A DNA stretch of 64,000 nucleotides from Microbulbifer agarilyticus (GCF_020171345.1 NZ_JAIUZM010000001.1:372001-436000); one strand, 5' to 3'. Positions 1-9,844 are shown, numbered from the stretch's first letter. The notes: a model not told the origin generated them from the letters alone. Numbers and translations are program-made.

Positions 1-1661
1 CATATAACGCTGCGGTAGCGCAATGGGAAGCGCAGGGCAGCCCTGAAGGCCTTGAGCCGACTGCCCCGGTTGCCGCCCACGGCACCGACTGGGTTGATGG
101 TTTCTCCGATTTCCGTATTCGCCCGGTTGACGGCGGCACCCGCTCTTACGAGCAGACCACCGACACTTACCGTCTGGCCACTGGCCTGAGCGGTGATTTC
201 TCCAACGGTTGGAGCTGGGACACCTTCGTAAGCTACGGCAAAAACGAAGGCAATAACGTCACCCTGAACTCCTACAACAAAACCAAGCTGGATGAGATCT
301 TCAGCGGTGAAGCTGGCCTCGATTTTGATTTCGCTGGTGGCATGAGCCCCGAAATCATGGATTACTTCCGTTACGACGACCGTGAAAACAACTCCTACGA
401 GCTGCTGAACGCAGGTGCGTCCCTGTCCGGCGATATCGAAGCTATCGAATTCCAGGGCGGTGCACTGGGCTTCGCAGCGGGCGTGGAATACCGCGAGGAA
501 TCCGGTGAGTTCAACCCGTCCCCGGAAACCCAGAGCGGCGAAACCTTTGGTAACCAGCAAGACGCCACCGGCGGTGAATACGACGTTACCGAGGCATTTG
601 CGGAATTCAATCTGCCAATCCTGCAAGGTGCGAAATTCGCAGAAGAGCTGACCGCTGACGTGGCGGTGCGCTACTCCGACTTCAGCACTTTTGGCGGCCA
701 GAGCACCGGTAAAGTCGGTCTGGTTTACGCGCCGGTTGAAGACGTGCGCTTCCGTACCAGCTACTCCACTTCTTTCCGTGCGCCGGGTATCTATGAACTG
801 TTCAGCGGTTCTGCGCAGAGCTACGAGTACCTGATCGATCCGTGTGACACCAGCGCGTCCAACACCGACGGCCAGGGTAAAAACTGCGGTATGGTCGGTG
901 CGGGCTTCACCCAGGCGGGCAACCAGGTGCCAACCAACATCGGTGGTAACGAAGAACTGACCCCAGAAGAAGCGAAAACCTTCACCGCAGGCATCGTGTG
1001 GACCCCGAGCTTCGTAGACGACCTGTCCATCACCCTGGACTACTACGACATCAGCATCGAAGACGCGATCACCTCACCGGACCTGCAGCGTATCCTGGAT
1101 GACTGCTTCCGCGATGGCATTGCAAGCGCATGTCAATTTGTTACCCGTGGCGCTGGCGATCAGATCGTTGCGCTGGAAGGTGCGAAGATGAACATCGGCC
1201 AGGTTGACACCCGCGGCGTGGACGTCGACATCGTACACAACCTGCACTTCGATGCCGGCCGTCTGGGCCTGCGCGCTCAGGCTTCCCGTCTGCTGGAGTA
1301 CAACGAGTACAACGAGCAGTCCGGTACCGAGTCCGACTACCTCGAGTACGTGGGCACCACCGGTGGTCTGTACGTGAAATGGCGCGGCCTGGCCAGCGCC
1401 ACCTGGTACGGTAACGACTGGGATATGGGTGCGGAAATGCAGTACTTCGACGATGGCTACAGCCCGTACAAGCCGGTTAAGTCCATGACTTACCTGAACC
1501 TGCGTGCAGGCTGGGATATCAATGAAGGCACGCGTCTGTCTGCCGGTATCGACAACGTGGCCGACAAGGCACCGGAAGACACTTCCGGCTACAACGACTG
1601 GAACAGCTTCTACGACTTCCAGGGTCGTTACTTCTGGGCTGGTGCTTCTTACCAGTTCTAA
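1..1661 (+). CDS. TonB-dependent outer-membrane receptor, 3' part
   Basis: The reading frame is open from base 3 with no start codon of its own, so the gene begins before the window and only the C-terminal ~550 residues are seen. The protein shows alternating amphipathic beta-strand patterns, aromatic girdle residues, a pair of Cys in an extracellular-loop-like stretch (around 840-900), and ends in Tyr-Gln-Phe, the terminal Phe typical of outer-membrane barrels. It has the character of the large TonB-dependent receptors of marine gammaproteobacteria that import carbohydrates or peptides across the outer membrane using TonB-ExbBD energy. The substrate cannot be read from this part. A POT peptide symporter lies 1.4 kb downstream, which is at most a weak hint at peptides. 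A hairpin with a T-run follows at once. Confidence 0.9.
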   Translation, partial: YNAAVAQWEAQGSPEGLEPTAPVAAHGTDWVDGFSDFRIRPVDGGTRSYEQTTDTYRLATGLSGDFSNGWSWDTFVSYGKNEGNNVTLNSYNKTKLDEIFSGEAGLDFDFAGGMSPEIMDYFRYDDRENNSYELLNAGASLSGDIEAIEFQGGALGFAAGVEYREESGEFNPSPETQSGETFGNQQDATGGEYDVTEAFAEFNLPILQGAKFAEELTADVAVRYSDFSTFGGQSTGKVGLVYAPVEDVRFRTSYSTSFRAPGIYELFSGSAQSYEYLIDPCDTSASNTDGQGKNCGMVGAGFTQAGNQVPTNIGGNEELTPEEAKTFTAGIVWTPSFVDDLSITLDYYDISIEDAITSPDLQRILDDCFRDGIASACQFVTRGAGDQIVALEGAKMNIGQVDTRGVDVDIVHNLHFDAGRLGLRAQASRLLEYNEYNEQSGTESDYLEYVGTTGGLYVKWRGLASATWYGNDWDMGAEMQYFDDGYSPYKPVKSMTYLNLRAGWDINEGTRLSAGIDNVADKAPEDTSGYNDWNSFYDFQGRYFWAGASYQF

Positions 1662-1698
1662 GTCGCGACTTTAATGTTGTAGACATTGCGTCGAACGA

Positions 1699-1732
1699 AA
1701 AAGGGGATGCCACTGGCATTCCCTTTTTTTTA
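1699..1732. terminator. bidirectional rho-independent terminator
   Basis: The near-palindrome GGGATGCC-ACT-GGCATTCCC is preceded by A5 and followed by T8, so it can terminate both the receptor gene (+) and the converging lipoprotein gene (-), whose stop codon lies in the T-run. Confidence 0.85.
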
Positions 1733-2929
1733 TTCTTTCCGGTCGCTGAGTAGATAATTCAGCTTTCTATTGTAGGCACTTTGCGTGCTTGGGTTATTCG
1801 CCAGAGAAAAAGCCTCGGAAAAATGTTCACGGGAATCATCAAACTCGCCCAGGCGAAAGCGCGTAAGCCCCATCAAAAAGTGAAACCGGTGATCGTTCTC
1901 ATACTGCCAGATAGCACGTCGCAGCTGGCTTTTCGCACTCTTGTAATCCCCCTCTTCATACGCCGCCCGTGCCTGATAATACAGATAATACGGATTGCGC
2001 TCACGATGGTAGCGGGCCCGTTTCGCGTAGTAATCGGCTAGTTCAAACTGTTGCTGCTTGCGATGCAGGCGCTCCAGGTTGCTCATCGCAATGGCGTGAT
2101 CGCCCTGTATCTGCAGTGCGCGCTTGTAACTTTCCTCGGCCGCACCAAATTCCTGATTGCGGCTGTAAAAAGCACCGAGATTTGCCCACAGATCCGCATG
2201 GTGAGGTCTCAACTCCAGGGACTTACGCAGATAGCGGAAGGCATCGCGCATCTCACCCTGCTGCATCAATTCAAGACCGCGGTTGCTGTAATACTGGGCA
2301 AATGCCTCGGTATCGGAAATCTTGCGCTGATCGTAGACAGGGTCATAAGCCTGCAGGTTGAAATCGACCACGCGCCGTCCGCGCGGGCTCTGGCTCACCA
2401 TGTTGATATGGCGGTACACCACAAAGGTCTGCGCCTCTTCATGCCCCCACACCGGAGGCACTTCCACCTGGTTGAAATAGGCATTGGCACCGAGCTCCCG
2501 GGCCATAGCTACCATCAGCACCGTGAACGCCATACAGTTGCCCACCTGCTGGGAGTAAGTTTCGCTGGCGGTGAGGGTCTTGTCGGCGTGGTACTGCACC
2601 GTGTAATCGCGGCGCTCAAATCCATTCAGCAGTATTTGCAGGCGGTGCTGGGGGCCCGAGTCAGGTGCAATTTCCGCGAGGTAAGCCCGCATCTCGGGCG
2701 CAAGGCCCAGGATATCGTCCTCCGGAAGCTCCGAGAGGCGCACAGGTTCTGCAAACAGAGGCTGGCCGGATAACAACCACTGGGTATCGATTGGCTGGTG
2801 TACCTCGTCCGGGACACTGGCGCAGCCACTCAGCAGCAGCGCCAGGCCCCCAAACCAGATCTTGTTCCGCCAAGCAGCCAGCAGTGACCGATATTTGCCT
2901 GTCGTTCCAGAATATTCCGGGGTTTTCAT
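1730..2929 (-). CDS. lipoprotein with transglutaminase-like and TPR domains
   Basis: The chosen start is the ATG at 2929, because GGGGAG sits 7 nt upstream and it gives a 399-aa lipoprotein. An upstream in-frame start at 3031 has no good ribosome site and would put 34 extra residues before the signal peptide. The signal peptide ends in a lipobox (LLLSGC, Cys36). Residues ~90-210 resemble a transglutaminase/cysteine-protease-like domain, with a QVGNCMAFTVLM segment where the Cys would be the nucleophile and His/Asp candidates downstream. Residues ~220-390 hold about five TPR units. Probable role: membrane-anchored periplasmic protein acting on or binding other proteins or peptides. The substrate is unknown. 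It is divergent from the peptide symporter and converges on the receptor gene. Confidence 0.8.
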   Translation of the reverse strand: MKTPEYSGTTGKYRSLLAAWRNKIWFGGLALLLSGCASVPDEVHQPIDTQWLLSGQPLFAEPVRLSELPEDDILGLAPEMRAYLAEIAPDSGPQHRLQILLNGFERRDYTVQYHADKTLTASETYSQQVGNCMAFTVLMVAMARELGANAYFNQVEVPPVWGHEEAQTFVVYRHINMVSQSPRGRRVVDFNLQAYDPVYDQRKISDTEAFAQYYSNRGLELMQQGEMRDAFRYLRKSLELRPHHADLWANLGAFYSRNQEFGAAEESYKRALQIQGDHAIAMSNLERLHRKQQQFELADYYAKRARYHRERNPYYLYYQARAAYEEGDYKSAKSQLRRAIWQYENDHRFHFLMGLTRFRLGEFDDSREHFSEAFSLANNPSTQSAYNRKLNYLLSDRKE

Positions 2930-3053
2930 GGTTATTCTCCCCATATCGTTTTCTGAATCTCTGATTTTCCACAATTCTTGTCGTGTAGGAATACCTTTCG
3001 CAGGTTCATTTCCTGTTTCAGCTGTAACCATTCGCCAGTTTCCGGCACCGCTG

Positions 3054-3088
3054 TTACACTCGCAGGGGATTAACTTATAACGTTATAA
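3054..3088 (+). promoter_or_regulatory. putative promoter with palindrome, peptide symporter gene
   Basis: TTACAC (3054-3059) and TATAAC (3076-3081) are spaced by 16 nt, a fair sigma70-like pair. A perfect 14-bp palindrome, TTATAACGTTATAA (3075-3088), overlaps the -10 box and could be an operator. The start codon is at 3106. Confidence 0.45.
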
Positions 3089-3105
3089 CAATCGGAAACG
3101 CTGAT

Positions 3106-4641
3106 ATGTCGTCACAACTACAACACAACAGCGATGGCTTCTTTGGTCATCCCAAAGGGCTCTCCACCCTCTTCTTTACCGAGATGTGGGAACGGATGAG
3201 TTACTACGGCATGCGGGCCCTGCTGGTCCTGTTCATGACCGCCAGCCTGCAGCAGGAAGGCCTCGCCTTCACCGTTGCCGCTGCAACCGCAATCTACGGC
3301 CTGTATACCGGTGCCGTTTACTTCCTGGGCCTTCCAGGTGGCTGGATTGCCGACCGCCTGCTCGGCGGCCAGCGTACCGTCTGGTACGGCGGTATCATCA
3401 TTATGTGCGGCCATATCGTGCTGGCCATTCCCAGTGAGAATACCTTCTTTATCGGCCTGATCCTGGTTGCCACCGGTACTGGTCTGCTGAAGCCAAATAT
3501 CAGCGCCCTGGTTGGCCACCTCTACGCCGACGACGACGTGCGTCGCGACAGTGGCTATGCCCTCTACTACATGGGTATCAACATCGGTTCCGTACTGGGC
3601 TACATGATCTGTGGCTACTTCGGTGAGAAAGTGGGTTGGCACTGGGGCTTCGGTGCCGCTGCCGTGGGCATGGCCATCGGCCTGGTCCAGTACCGCAAGA
3701 CCATCGGCAACCTGGGTGATGCCAGCCTGAAGCCGGAACACCCGATGACCGAAGCCGGCGCCAAGAAGGCCTGGGGCACCATCTGGGCGGTTGTGGCTGC
3801 CGTTGTGGTAATCACTGCGCTGACCATGAGCGGTGTAATCGTGTTTGACCCGGTTTCCGTGGCCAAGTACGTAGCCGTTGCCTTCACCCTGATCTTCTTT
3901 ATCTACTACGCCTATATCTACTTCGCCGGCCAGCTGAGCCCATCCGAGAAGAAGCGTATGTGGGCCCTGTTCCTGGTGTGTGTGGCTTCCGCATGTTTCT
4001 GGTCCGGTTTTGAGCAGGCGGGTTCCTCCCTGAACCTGTTCGGCCGTGACTTCACCGACCGCATGATCGGCTCCTTCGAGATCCCGGCATCCTGGTTCCA
4101 GAACGTGAACCCGATGTTCATCATCATCCTGTCGCCGTTCTTCGCAGCCCTGTGGATCAACCTGGGCAAGCGCATGATCTCGCCGTCCTACGGCATGAAA
4201 TGTGCGATTGGTCTGATCATCATGGCCACCGGCTTCATCGTCATGTTCTTCGCTGCCCAGCAGGCCGCTGCAGGCCTGAAAGTAGCGCCGATGTGGCTGG
4301 TAACCACTTACTTCCTGCACACCGTGGGTGAGCTGTGCCTGAGCCCGGTTGCACTGAGTGCGGTGAGCAAGTTGTCTCCGCGCCGCTTCGCCGGCCAGAT
4401 GATGGGTGTGTTTGTACTCACCTACTCCATCGGCAACATCATCGCTGGCCTGCTGGCTGGTAACTTCGACCCGAACAATGTTTCCGAGCTGCCGAACCTG
4501 TACCTGCAGATCGCCATCTTCAGCATTGGTATCGGTGCCGTGATTGCGCTGATCAGCCTCAAGTCCAAGTCCTGGGAATCCCAGGGTGGCGACCATATCG
4601 AGCCTGTTGAGCCGGCCGAGGCGACTGCCAAGACCGTGTAA
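3106..4641 (+). CDS. POT-family peptide:H+ symporter
   Basis: A 511-aa inner-membrane protein of the proton-dependent oligopeptide transporter (POT/PTR2) family in the major facilitator superfamily. The N-terminus carries the family motif FFTEMWERMSYYGM, in which the ExxER residues couple proton binding to transport. About 12-14 hydrophobic segments can be counted, and GTGLLKPNISALVG matches the second POT signature. Length fits the family (about 490-520 aa). It should import di- and tripeptides. It is a single-gene unit between a promoter-like site and a strong terminator. Overlapping long reverse-strand frames are shadows of its codon bias. Confidence 0.95.
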   Translation: MSSQLQHNSDGFFGHPKGLSTLFFTEMWERMSYYGMRALLVLFMTASLQQEGLAFTVAAATAIYGLYTGAVYFLGLPGGWIADRLLGGQRTVWYGGIIIMCGHIVLAIPSENTFFIGLILVATGTGLLKPNISALVGHLYADDDVRRDSGYALYYMGINIGSVLGYMICGYFGEKVGWHWGFGAAAVGMAIGLVQYRKTIGNLGDASLKPEHPMTEAGAKKAWGTIWAVVAAVVVITALTMSGVIVFDPVSVAKYVAVAFTLIFFIYYAYIYFAGQLSPSEKKRMWALFLVCVASACFWSGFEQAGSSLNLFGRDFTDRMIGSFEIPASWFQNVNPMFIIILSPFFAALWINLGKRMISPSYGMKCAIGLIIMATGFIVMFFAAQQAAAGLKVAPMWLVTTYFLHTVGELCLSPVALSAVSKLSPRRFAGQMMGVFVLTYSIGNIIAGLLAGNFDPNNVSELPNLYLQIAIFSIGIGAVIALISLKSKSWESQGGDHIEPVEPAEATAKTV

Positions 4642-4661
4642 TCGCTCGATTACAACGTAAT

Positions 4662-4699
4662 AAAAAGGCCGCTGCGGGTAACCGCAGCGGCCTTTTTTT
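4662..4699. terminator. bidirectional rho-independent terminator
   Basis: AAAAAGGCCGCTGCGG-GTAA-CCGCAGCGGCC-T7: a perfect 11-bp stem with a GTAA loop, flanked by A and T runs. It separates the symporter gene (+) from the convergent TauE gene (-). Confidence 0.95.
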
Positions 4700-4733
4700 A
4701 TGAGTATTGTTTTCGATATAGACGAGGGCTAGC

Positions 4734-5558
4734 TCAACCGAAAACCACCCCATAGTTCAGCCAGATAAAGCGCGCTCCGATCAGGAACAACAAGCCGGCA
4801 AAGCAGTTCTTCAACAACTGCGGTGAAAGCTTGTGCGCGAGCAGCGCGCCGAGGCGGGCGAACCAGGTACTGGCGAGCACAATGCCGAGAAACGCGGGCC
4901 AGTAGATATAGCCACTACTCCATTCCGGCAGCTGTGGATTGTTCCAGCCTTGCACCGCAAAGCTGAGCGCACCGGCGACCGCAATGGGTAGGCCGCAGGC
5001 GGCGGACGTCGCCACCGCGCGCTGGATGACCACATGGCAGCGCGTCAGGAATGGCACCGTCAGTGAGCCCCCGCCAATACCGAAAATCGCCGACACCCAA
5101 CCGATAAAGCCCCCGGCAAACGAGAGCCCCACCCTGCCCGGTACACGGCTGCCGTCGCTGACGAGCTGCGCCTTGCGCAGGCCGTCGCGCCACATCTTGA
5201 GTGCGATACCAACGGCAAAAATACCAATCAGCAGCTGCAGCCAGGCACCGCTCAGCCAATCGGCAGTCATGCCGCCAATCCAGGAACCAATCAAGATGCC
5301 CGGCGCCATCGCAGCCACAATACTCCAGTCCACCGCCCCTTTGAGATGGTGGGTGCGCACGGAACTGATGGAGGTGATGATGATGGTGGCGAGTGAGGTG
5401 CCCACCGCCATGTGGGTGAGGATTTCCGGGGCGATGCCCTGCGCGGTAAACACCAGCACCAGTGCCGGCACGATGATCAGGCCCCCGCCGACACCAAACA
5501 GGCCGGCGATGGTGCCCGCCCCCATGCCCACCAGCAAGTAAATCAACAAAACTTCCAC
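4734..5558 (-). CDS. TauE/SafE family permease (COG0730)
   Basis: A 274-aa polytopic inner-membrane protein with two related halves, each beginning with a Gly-rich loop (GLFGVGGGLIIVPAL near the N-terminus and AIFGIGGGSLTVPFL in the middle), the hallmark of the TauE/SafE (DUF81) family. Members export sulfite, sulfoacetate or other organosulfur anions, but many have unknown substrates. I chose the GTG at 5558 (MEVLLIYLLVGMGAG). The longer frame to 5627 would begin inside the pnp terminator hairpin and add a charged, poorly signal-like extension. It is downstream of pnp on the same strand but behind that terminator. Confidence 0.9.
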   Translation of the reverse strand: MEVLLIYLLVGMGAGTIAGLFGVGGGLIIVPALVLVFTAQGIAPEILTHMAVGTSLATIIITSISSVRTHHLKGAVDWSIVAAMAPGILIGSWIGGMTADWLSGAWLQLLIGIFAVGIALKMWRDGLRKAQLVSDGSRVPGRVGLSFAGGFIGWVSAIFGIGGGSLTVPFLTRCHVVIQRAVATSAACGLPIAVAGALSFAVQGWNNPQLPEWSSGYIYWPAFLGIVLASTWFARLGALLAHKLSPQLLKNCFAGLLFLIGARFIWLNYGVVFG

Positions 5559-5602
5559 TGCGTGCCCCCAGTCCCTTATTGAAAGGTCATCAAAAAAAAT
5601 GC

Positions 5603-5635
5603 AAAAAAAACGGTGGCATATAGCCACCGTTTTTG
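5603..5635 (-). terminator. rho-independent terminator of pnp
   Basis: ACGGTGGC-ATATA-GCCACCGT with A8 before and T5 after. On the minus strand it lies 35 nt after the pnp stop and is followed by a long U-run. Confidence 0.9.
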
Positions 5636-5669
5636 TCGGCCCGCAAGCGGGCCCGCAAACCAGCGGGAA

Positions 5670-7787
5670 TTACTCCTCGCCAGTCGCCTCATCCGCCTGC
5701 TCGGCTTCATCGGCTTTGGCTTCCTTGATGGACAGCTTGATGCGGCCACGCTGGTCTACGTCCAGTACCTTGACCTTCACCATCTGGCCTTCGCTCAGGT
5801 AGTCAGTAACCGCATTTACGCGCTCTTCCGCGATCTGGGAAATGTGTACCAGACCGTCTTTACCCGGCAGGAAGTTAACAAACGCACCGAAGTCCACGAT
5901 ACGCACAACCTTACCTTCGTAGATCGCGCCGATTTCAGCTTCCGCGGTGATTTCCTCGATGCGGGTTACCGCCGCTTCCAGGCTCTCGCCGTCTTCACCG
6001 AACACCTTCACGGTACCATCATCTTCGATGTCGATGGTTGCACCGGTATCTTCGGTGATGGAGCGAATGGTCGCACCGCCTTTGCCGATCACGTCGCGGA
6101 TCTTGTCCGGATGGATCTTCAGGGTGGCGTAACGCGGAGCGTTTTCGTTAACCACTTCGCGGGAAGCACCGATAACCTTGTTCATTTCCGCGAGGATGTG
6201 CAGACGCGCGTGCAGAGCTTGCTCCAGAGCGGTCTCCATGATCTCTTCGGTAATACCTTCGATCTTGATGTCCATCTGCAGCGCGGTCACACCAGAAGCG
6301 GTACCGGCTACCTTGAAGTCCATATCGCCGAGATGGTCTTCGTCACCCAGGATGTCGGTCAGAACGGCAAAGCCTTCGTCTTCCTTCACCAGACCCATGG
6401 CGATACCGGCAACCGGCGCCTTCAGCGGAACACCCGCGTCCATCAGGGCCAGGCTGGAACCACACACGGATGCCATGGAGCTGGAACCGTTGGATTCGGT
6501 GATCTCGGATACCACACGCAGGGTGTAGGGGAACTCTTCCGGGTTCGGCAGTACCGCAGCGATACCGCGACGGGCCAGACGGCCGTGGCCGATTTCACGA
6601 CGGCTAGTAGCACCAACACGACCCGCTTCACCTACAGAGTAGGGAGGGAAGTTGTAGTGCAGCATGAAGTAATCTTTGCGCTCGCCTTCCAGGGCGTCGA
6701 TGATCTGTGCATCGCGGGTCGCACCCAAAGTGGAAACCACCAGCGCCTGGGTTTCACCGCGGGTGAACAGCGAGGAACCGTGGCTCTTCGGCAGAACGCC
6801 AACTTCTACGGAGATCGGGCGTACAGTCTTGGTGTCGCGGCCGTCGATACGCGGCTCACCACGTACTACAGCGCCACGTACGGTCTTCTTCTCCAGCTTG
6901 CCGAAGTAGCTCTTAACGGTGCCTTCGTCCAGCTCTTCAGTCGCCAGGGCTTCAGCCGCTTCGTTACGCAACTCGCCCAGACGGGTAGTACGCGCCTGCT
7001 TGTCGGTGATTTTGTAGGCTTCCGCTACTTTCTCACCGAACTGGGCTTCCAGCGCAGACTTCAGCTCTTCGTTAACCGCTTCCGCCTGCCAATCCCAGGT
7101 GGGCTTGCCCGCTTCGGCTTTCAGTTCTGCACAGACTTTAACAACCGCCTGCATTTCCTGGTGGGCGTACAGTACCGCACCCAGCATGATGTCTTCCGGC
7201 AGCTCCGCAGCTTCGGACTCAACCATCAGGACCGCGTCTTTGGTACCGGCAACAACCATGTCCAGCTCAGACTCTTTCAGAGCGGCATAGCCAGGGTTCA
7301 GGATGTAGCCGTCTTTCTCGGTGTAACCAACACGGGCAGCACCAATCGGGCCCGCGAAAGGAATACCGGAAACAGACAGGGCAGCAGAGGTGCCGATCAT
7401 GCCGGCGATATCCGGATCTACGTCTTTCTCGGCGGACAGTACAGTGATCATCACCTGTACTTCGTTCATGAAGCCATTCGGGAACAGCGGACGGATCGGA
7501 CGGTCGATCAGGCGGGAGGTCAGAGTTTCTTTCTCAGACGGACGGCCTTCACGCTTGAAAAAACCACCGGGAATCTTGCCGGCCGCGTAGGCTTTTTCTA
7601 CATAGTGTACGGACAGCGGGAAGAAGCCCTGATCTGGTCTGGCTTCTTTGGCGCCTACAACGGTACACAGAACAACGGTTTCACCGATGGTGACCAGCGC
7701 TGCGCCGGTGGCCTGGCGTGCAACTCGGCCAGTCTCAATGGTGACTTGATCTTTTCCGTACTGGAATGTTTTGGTTACTGGATTCAC
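5670..7787 (-). CDS. pnp: polynucleotide phosphorylase
   Basis: PNPase, a phosphorolytic 3'-5' exoribonuclease and degradosome partner. It has two RNase PH-like domains (about 1-220 and 310-545), a KH domain ([17 protein letters not shown]) and a C-terminal S1 domain ([15 protein letters not shown]), followed by an acidic tail. I chose the GTG start at 7787, because the product then begins like other PNPases ([11 protein letters not shown]) and AGGAAAG lies 6 nt upstream. The upstream TTG at 7829 would add 14 atypical residues. Length is 705 aa against about 700-711 in relatives. It follows rpsO, the usual arrangement, with a terminator and a 242-nt leader between them where RNase III autoregulation occurs in E. 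coli. Confidence 0.98.
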   Translation of the reverse strand: MNPVTKTFQYGKDQVTIETGRVARQATGAALVTIGETVVLCTVVGAKEARPDQGFFPLSVHYVEKAYAAGKIPGGFFKREGRPSEKETLTSRLIDRPIRPLFPNGFMNEVQVMITVLSAEKDVDPDIAGMIGTSAALSVSGIPFAGPIGAARVGYTEKDGYILNPGYAALKESELDMVVAGTKDAVLMVESEAAELPEDIMLGAVLYAHQEMQAVVKVCAELKAEAGKPTWDWQAEAVNEELKSALEAQFGEKVAEAYKITDKQARTTRLGELRNEAAEALATEELDEGTVKSYFGKLEKKTVRGAVVRGEPRIDGRDTKTVRPISVEVGVLPKSHGSSLFTRGETQALVVSTLGATRDAQIIDALEGERKDYFMLHYNFPPYSVGEAGRVGATSRREIGHGRLARRGIAAVLPNPEEFPYTLRVVSEITESNGSSSMASVCGSSLALMDAGVPLKAPVAGIAMGLVKEDEGFAVLTDILGDEDHLGDMDFKVAGTASGVTALQMDIKIEGITEEIMETALEQALHARLHILAEMNKVIGASREVVNENAPRYATLKIHPDKIRDVIGKGGATIRSITEDTGATIDIEDDGTVKVFGEDGESLEAAVTRIEEITAEAEIGAIYEGKVVRIVDFGAFVNFLPGKDGLVHISQIAEERVNAVTDYLSEGQMVKVKVLDVDQRGRIKLSIKEAKADEAEQADEATGEE

Positions 7788-7985
7788 TAGTTTCTTTCCT
7801 GTTTCCTTACGGCTGCTGGCCCATTCCAACAGCCCCTACAGTGTTCGCCCGCAAACAAACGGACGATGGTTGCCGGCCTGTAACGTATGCCGGCAATCCC
7901 GGGGAACTACTTAACCGACTCCCCGAAATTCCTATATTCACTCGTTCCTGCAGCTCAATGCGTGTAAAGCAGCATTTATACAAGA

Positions 7986-8022
7986 ACTAAAAAGAACAAT
8001 GCCCGCCAGAGGCGGGCATTGT
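7986..8022 (-). terminator. terminator between rpsO and pnp
   Basis: ACAATGCCCGCC-TCT-GGCGGGCATTGT on the minus strand, followed by TCTTTTT. Perfect 12-bp stem just after the rpsO stop, matching the position of the E. coli rpsO t1 terminator. The remaining leader up to pnp (7788-7985) holds no gene that I can see. Confidence 0.9.
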
Positions 8023-8029
8023 CAGGGTC

Positions 8030-8299
8030 TTAGCGACGCAGGCCGAGCTTGGCGATCAGCTGAGCGTAACGGTTCAGATCCTTGCGCTTCAGGTAGTCCA
8101 GCAGCTTACGACGCTGGTTTACCATGCGGATCAGACCACGACGGGAGTGGTGGTCTTGCTTGTGAGAAGCAAAGTGACCCTGAAGCTTGTTGATGTTGGC
8201 AGTCAGCAGGGCTACCTGAACTTCCGGAGAACCGGTATCACCTTCAGACTGGCCGTGCTCTTTCAGGATGGCTGCTTTTTCGTTTGCAGACAGTGCCAT
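8030..8299 (-). CDS. rpsO: 30S ribosomal protein S15
   Basis: 89 aa, the normal length of S15. The conserved [20 protein letters not shown] and [20 protein letters not shown] segments that contact 16S rRNA helices 20-22 are intact. It is needed for assembly of the 30S central domain. The ATG at 8299 has GAGGTAA upstream (cgaggtaattcgtt). It sits between truB and pnp as in E. coli. Confidence 0.98.
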   Translation of the reverse strand: MALSANEKAAILKEHGQSEGDTGSPEVQVALLTANINKLQGHFASHKQDHHSRRGLIRMVNQRRKLLDYLKRKDLNRYAQLIAKLGLRR

Positions 8300-8410
8300 A
8301 ACGAATTACCTCGTTCGTAACATGCTTTGAAAATTCGGCTGGCCCGTGCATGTTTACAGACCAGCTAGTCGCTTATTCCCCGTATTCGCCGGAAAACCGG
8401 CTCCTGCGGG

Positions 8411-9361
8411 TTATTTTACCAACCGGCGGGGGGCAACCCGCCCGTCATCAGTAATCTCTCCAACGCCCAGAAATTCACCACTTTCCAGGAAGAGGCGCAC
8501 CATATCACCTTCGTCGCCCAAGCGATAGACCTGCAGATCCATAACCGGTTGCCCCTGACGCAGATAGTAACCCGTGTCATCCGCGAGGATCATCTTGGGC
8601 AGCCCGGAGGCGGGAGAATCCGCTGGCAACAGGTGGTGATCGAGTACTTCAGCGCGGTCTTCCCCACGCTCTTCGGTCAGCTCATCCAAGGTGACCGAGT
8701 CGTCTTCATGGTAGGGGCCTGCGGCAATGCGGTGCAGTTTTTCAACAAAAGCCCCTACACCCAGCGCCTTACCCAGATCTTCCGCGAGACTGCGCACATA
8801 GGTGCCCTTGGAGCAGTGCACTTCGACCTCTGCCCTGGGCAGCTTGTCTGGAGAATCTGCCGCAGGGATGAAGTTCAGCAACTCGTAGGAGAAGATCTCC
8901 ACCTGGCGCGCTTCACGCTCTACTTCAATGCCCTGACGCGCCAGCTTGTATAGCGGCTGGCCATTATGCTTCAGCGCGGAATACATGGACGGCACCTGGC
9001 TGATAGTGCCGCGGAAATCCACCATGGCATCGCGCACCTGCTGTTCGGTGATCGCCGAGGCATCGCTGGTGGCCACAACATTGCCATCCGCATCACCGGT
9101 TTCGGTAGTCATACCGAGGCAGAAGGTACTGCGATAGCGCTTGTCGGCATCCAGCAGGTACTGTGAAAACTTGGTTGCCTCACCGAAGCATACCGGCAGC
9201 ACGCCGGTCGCCAGCGGGTCCAGCGCGCCGGTATGGCCGGCGCGATTGGCAAAGAACAGGCGTTTGGCTCGTTGCAGGGCGTCGTTGGCAGAAATACCGG
9301 TGGGCTTGTTCAGCAACAGCACACCATTTACCTGCCGGCCCCATTTTGGTCTGCGGCCCAT
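8411..9361 (-). CDS. truB: tRNA pseudouridine(55) synthase
   Basis: 316 aa. TruB makes pseudouridine 55 in the T-loop of all elongator tRNAs. The motif-II stretch GHTGALDPLATGVLPVC carries the catalytic Asp. NKPTGIS near the N-terminus and the KGTYVRSLAEDLG segment are conserved. A C-terminal PUA-like domain follows (about 250-316). Its ATG overlaps the rbfA stop by one base (TGATG), so the two are translationally coupled. Confidence 0.97.
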   Translation of the reverse strand: MGRRPKWGRQVNGVLLLNKPTGISANDALQRAKRLFFANRAGHTGALDPLATGVLPVCFGEATKFSQYLLDADKRYRSTFCLGMTTETGDADGNVVATSDASAITEQQVRDAMVDFRGTISQVPSMYSALKHNGQPLYKLARQGIEVEREARQVEIFSYELLNFIPAADSPDKLPRAEVEVHCSKGTYVRSLAEDLGKALGVGAFVEKLHRIAAGPYHEDDSVTLDELTEERGEDRAEVLDHHLLPADSPASGLPKMILADDTGYYLRQGQPVMDLQVYRLGDEGDMVRLFLESGEFLGVGEITDDGRVAPRRLVK

Positions 9362-9759
9362 CAGTCGTTCTGTTCTTCCGGTTCGTCGTCAGACTTTTTC
9401 TGGTCGGACTTCACCGCCTTGTCGATCAATGCCGACAAGTGCTGGCCACGCACAGAGGTTTCGTCGTAACGGAACTGCAGACGGGGAATCGTGCGGATCT
9501 GAATTTCCTTGGCAAGCTGGCTGCGCAGGAAGCCGGCAGCCTTATTCAGGACGTCCATGGAAATATCGATCTTGCTGCGATCGTCTTCGCCCACCAAAGT
9601 GACAAACACTTTGGCAGTGGTGAGATCGCGGCTCACTTCCACGTCGTTGACATTGACCATACCAACGCGCGGGTCGCGCACTTCGTGCTGAATCAGCCGC
9701 GCCAGCTCTCGACGCATGGCGTCGGCAACTCGATCGGCTCGATGAAATTCTTTGGCCAT
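9361..9759 (-). CDS. rbfA: ribosome-binding factor A
   Basis: 132 aa, a KH-like fold protein that helps mature the 5' end of 16S rRNA and is important in the cold. The N-terminal FHRADRVADAMRRELARLIQ and the central VTLVGEDDRSKIDISMDVLN segments are typical. The acidic tail is common in this family. It starts 85 nt after infB ends. That gap contains a small stem (CCGCGG-TAAAA-CCGCGG, near 9801-9818) that could be a transcript-processing or attenuation hairpin. Confidence 0.97.
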   Translation of the reverse strand: MAKEFHRADRVADAMRRELARLIQHEVRDPRVGMVNVNDVEVSRDLTTAKVFVTLVGEDDRSKIDISMDVLNKAAGFLRSQLAKEIQIRTIPRLQFRYDETSVRGQHLSALIDKAVKSDQKKSDDEPEEQND

Positions 9760-9844
9760 TGTTTACCTATTAAAAATGGCATTTCGCCGACAGCCAGGCC
9801 CCGCGGTAAAACCGCGGTGACCCGGCTGCCGGCGAAAGAGAACG

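Noticed and set aside
3118..4596. 492-codon open frame opposite the peptide symporter
   Set aside because: Gly/His/Gln-rich translation with no domain, complementary to a clear POT transporter.
5613..7790. 725-codon open frame on the plus strand opposite pnp
   Set aside because: It exactly shadows pnp, whose protein is unmistakable. The antisense product has no recognisable domain, and its open frame follows from pnp codon bias.
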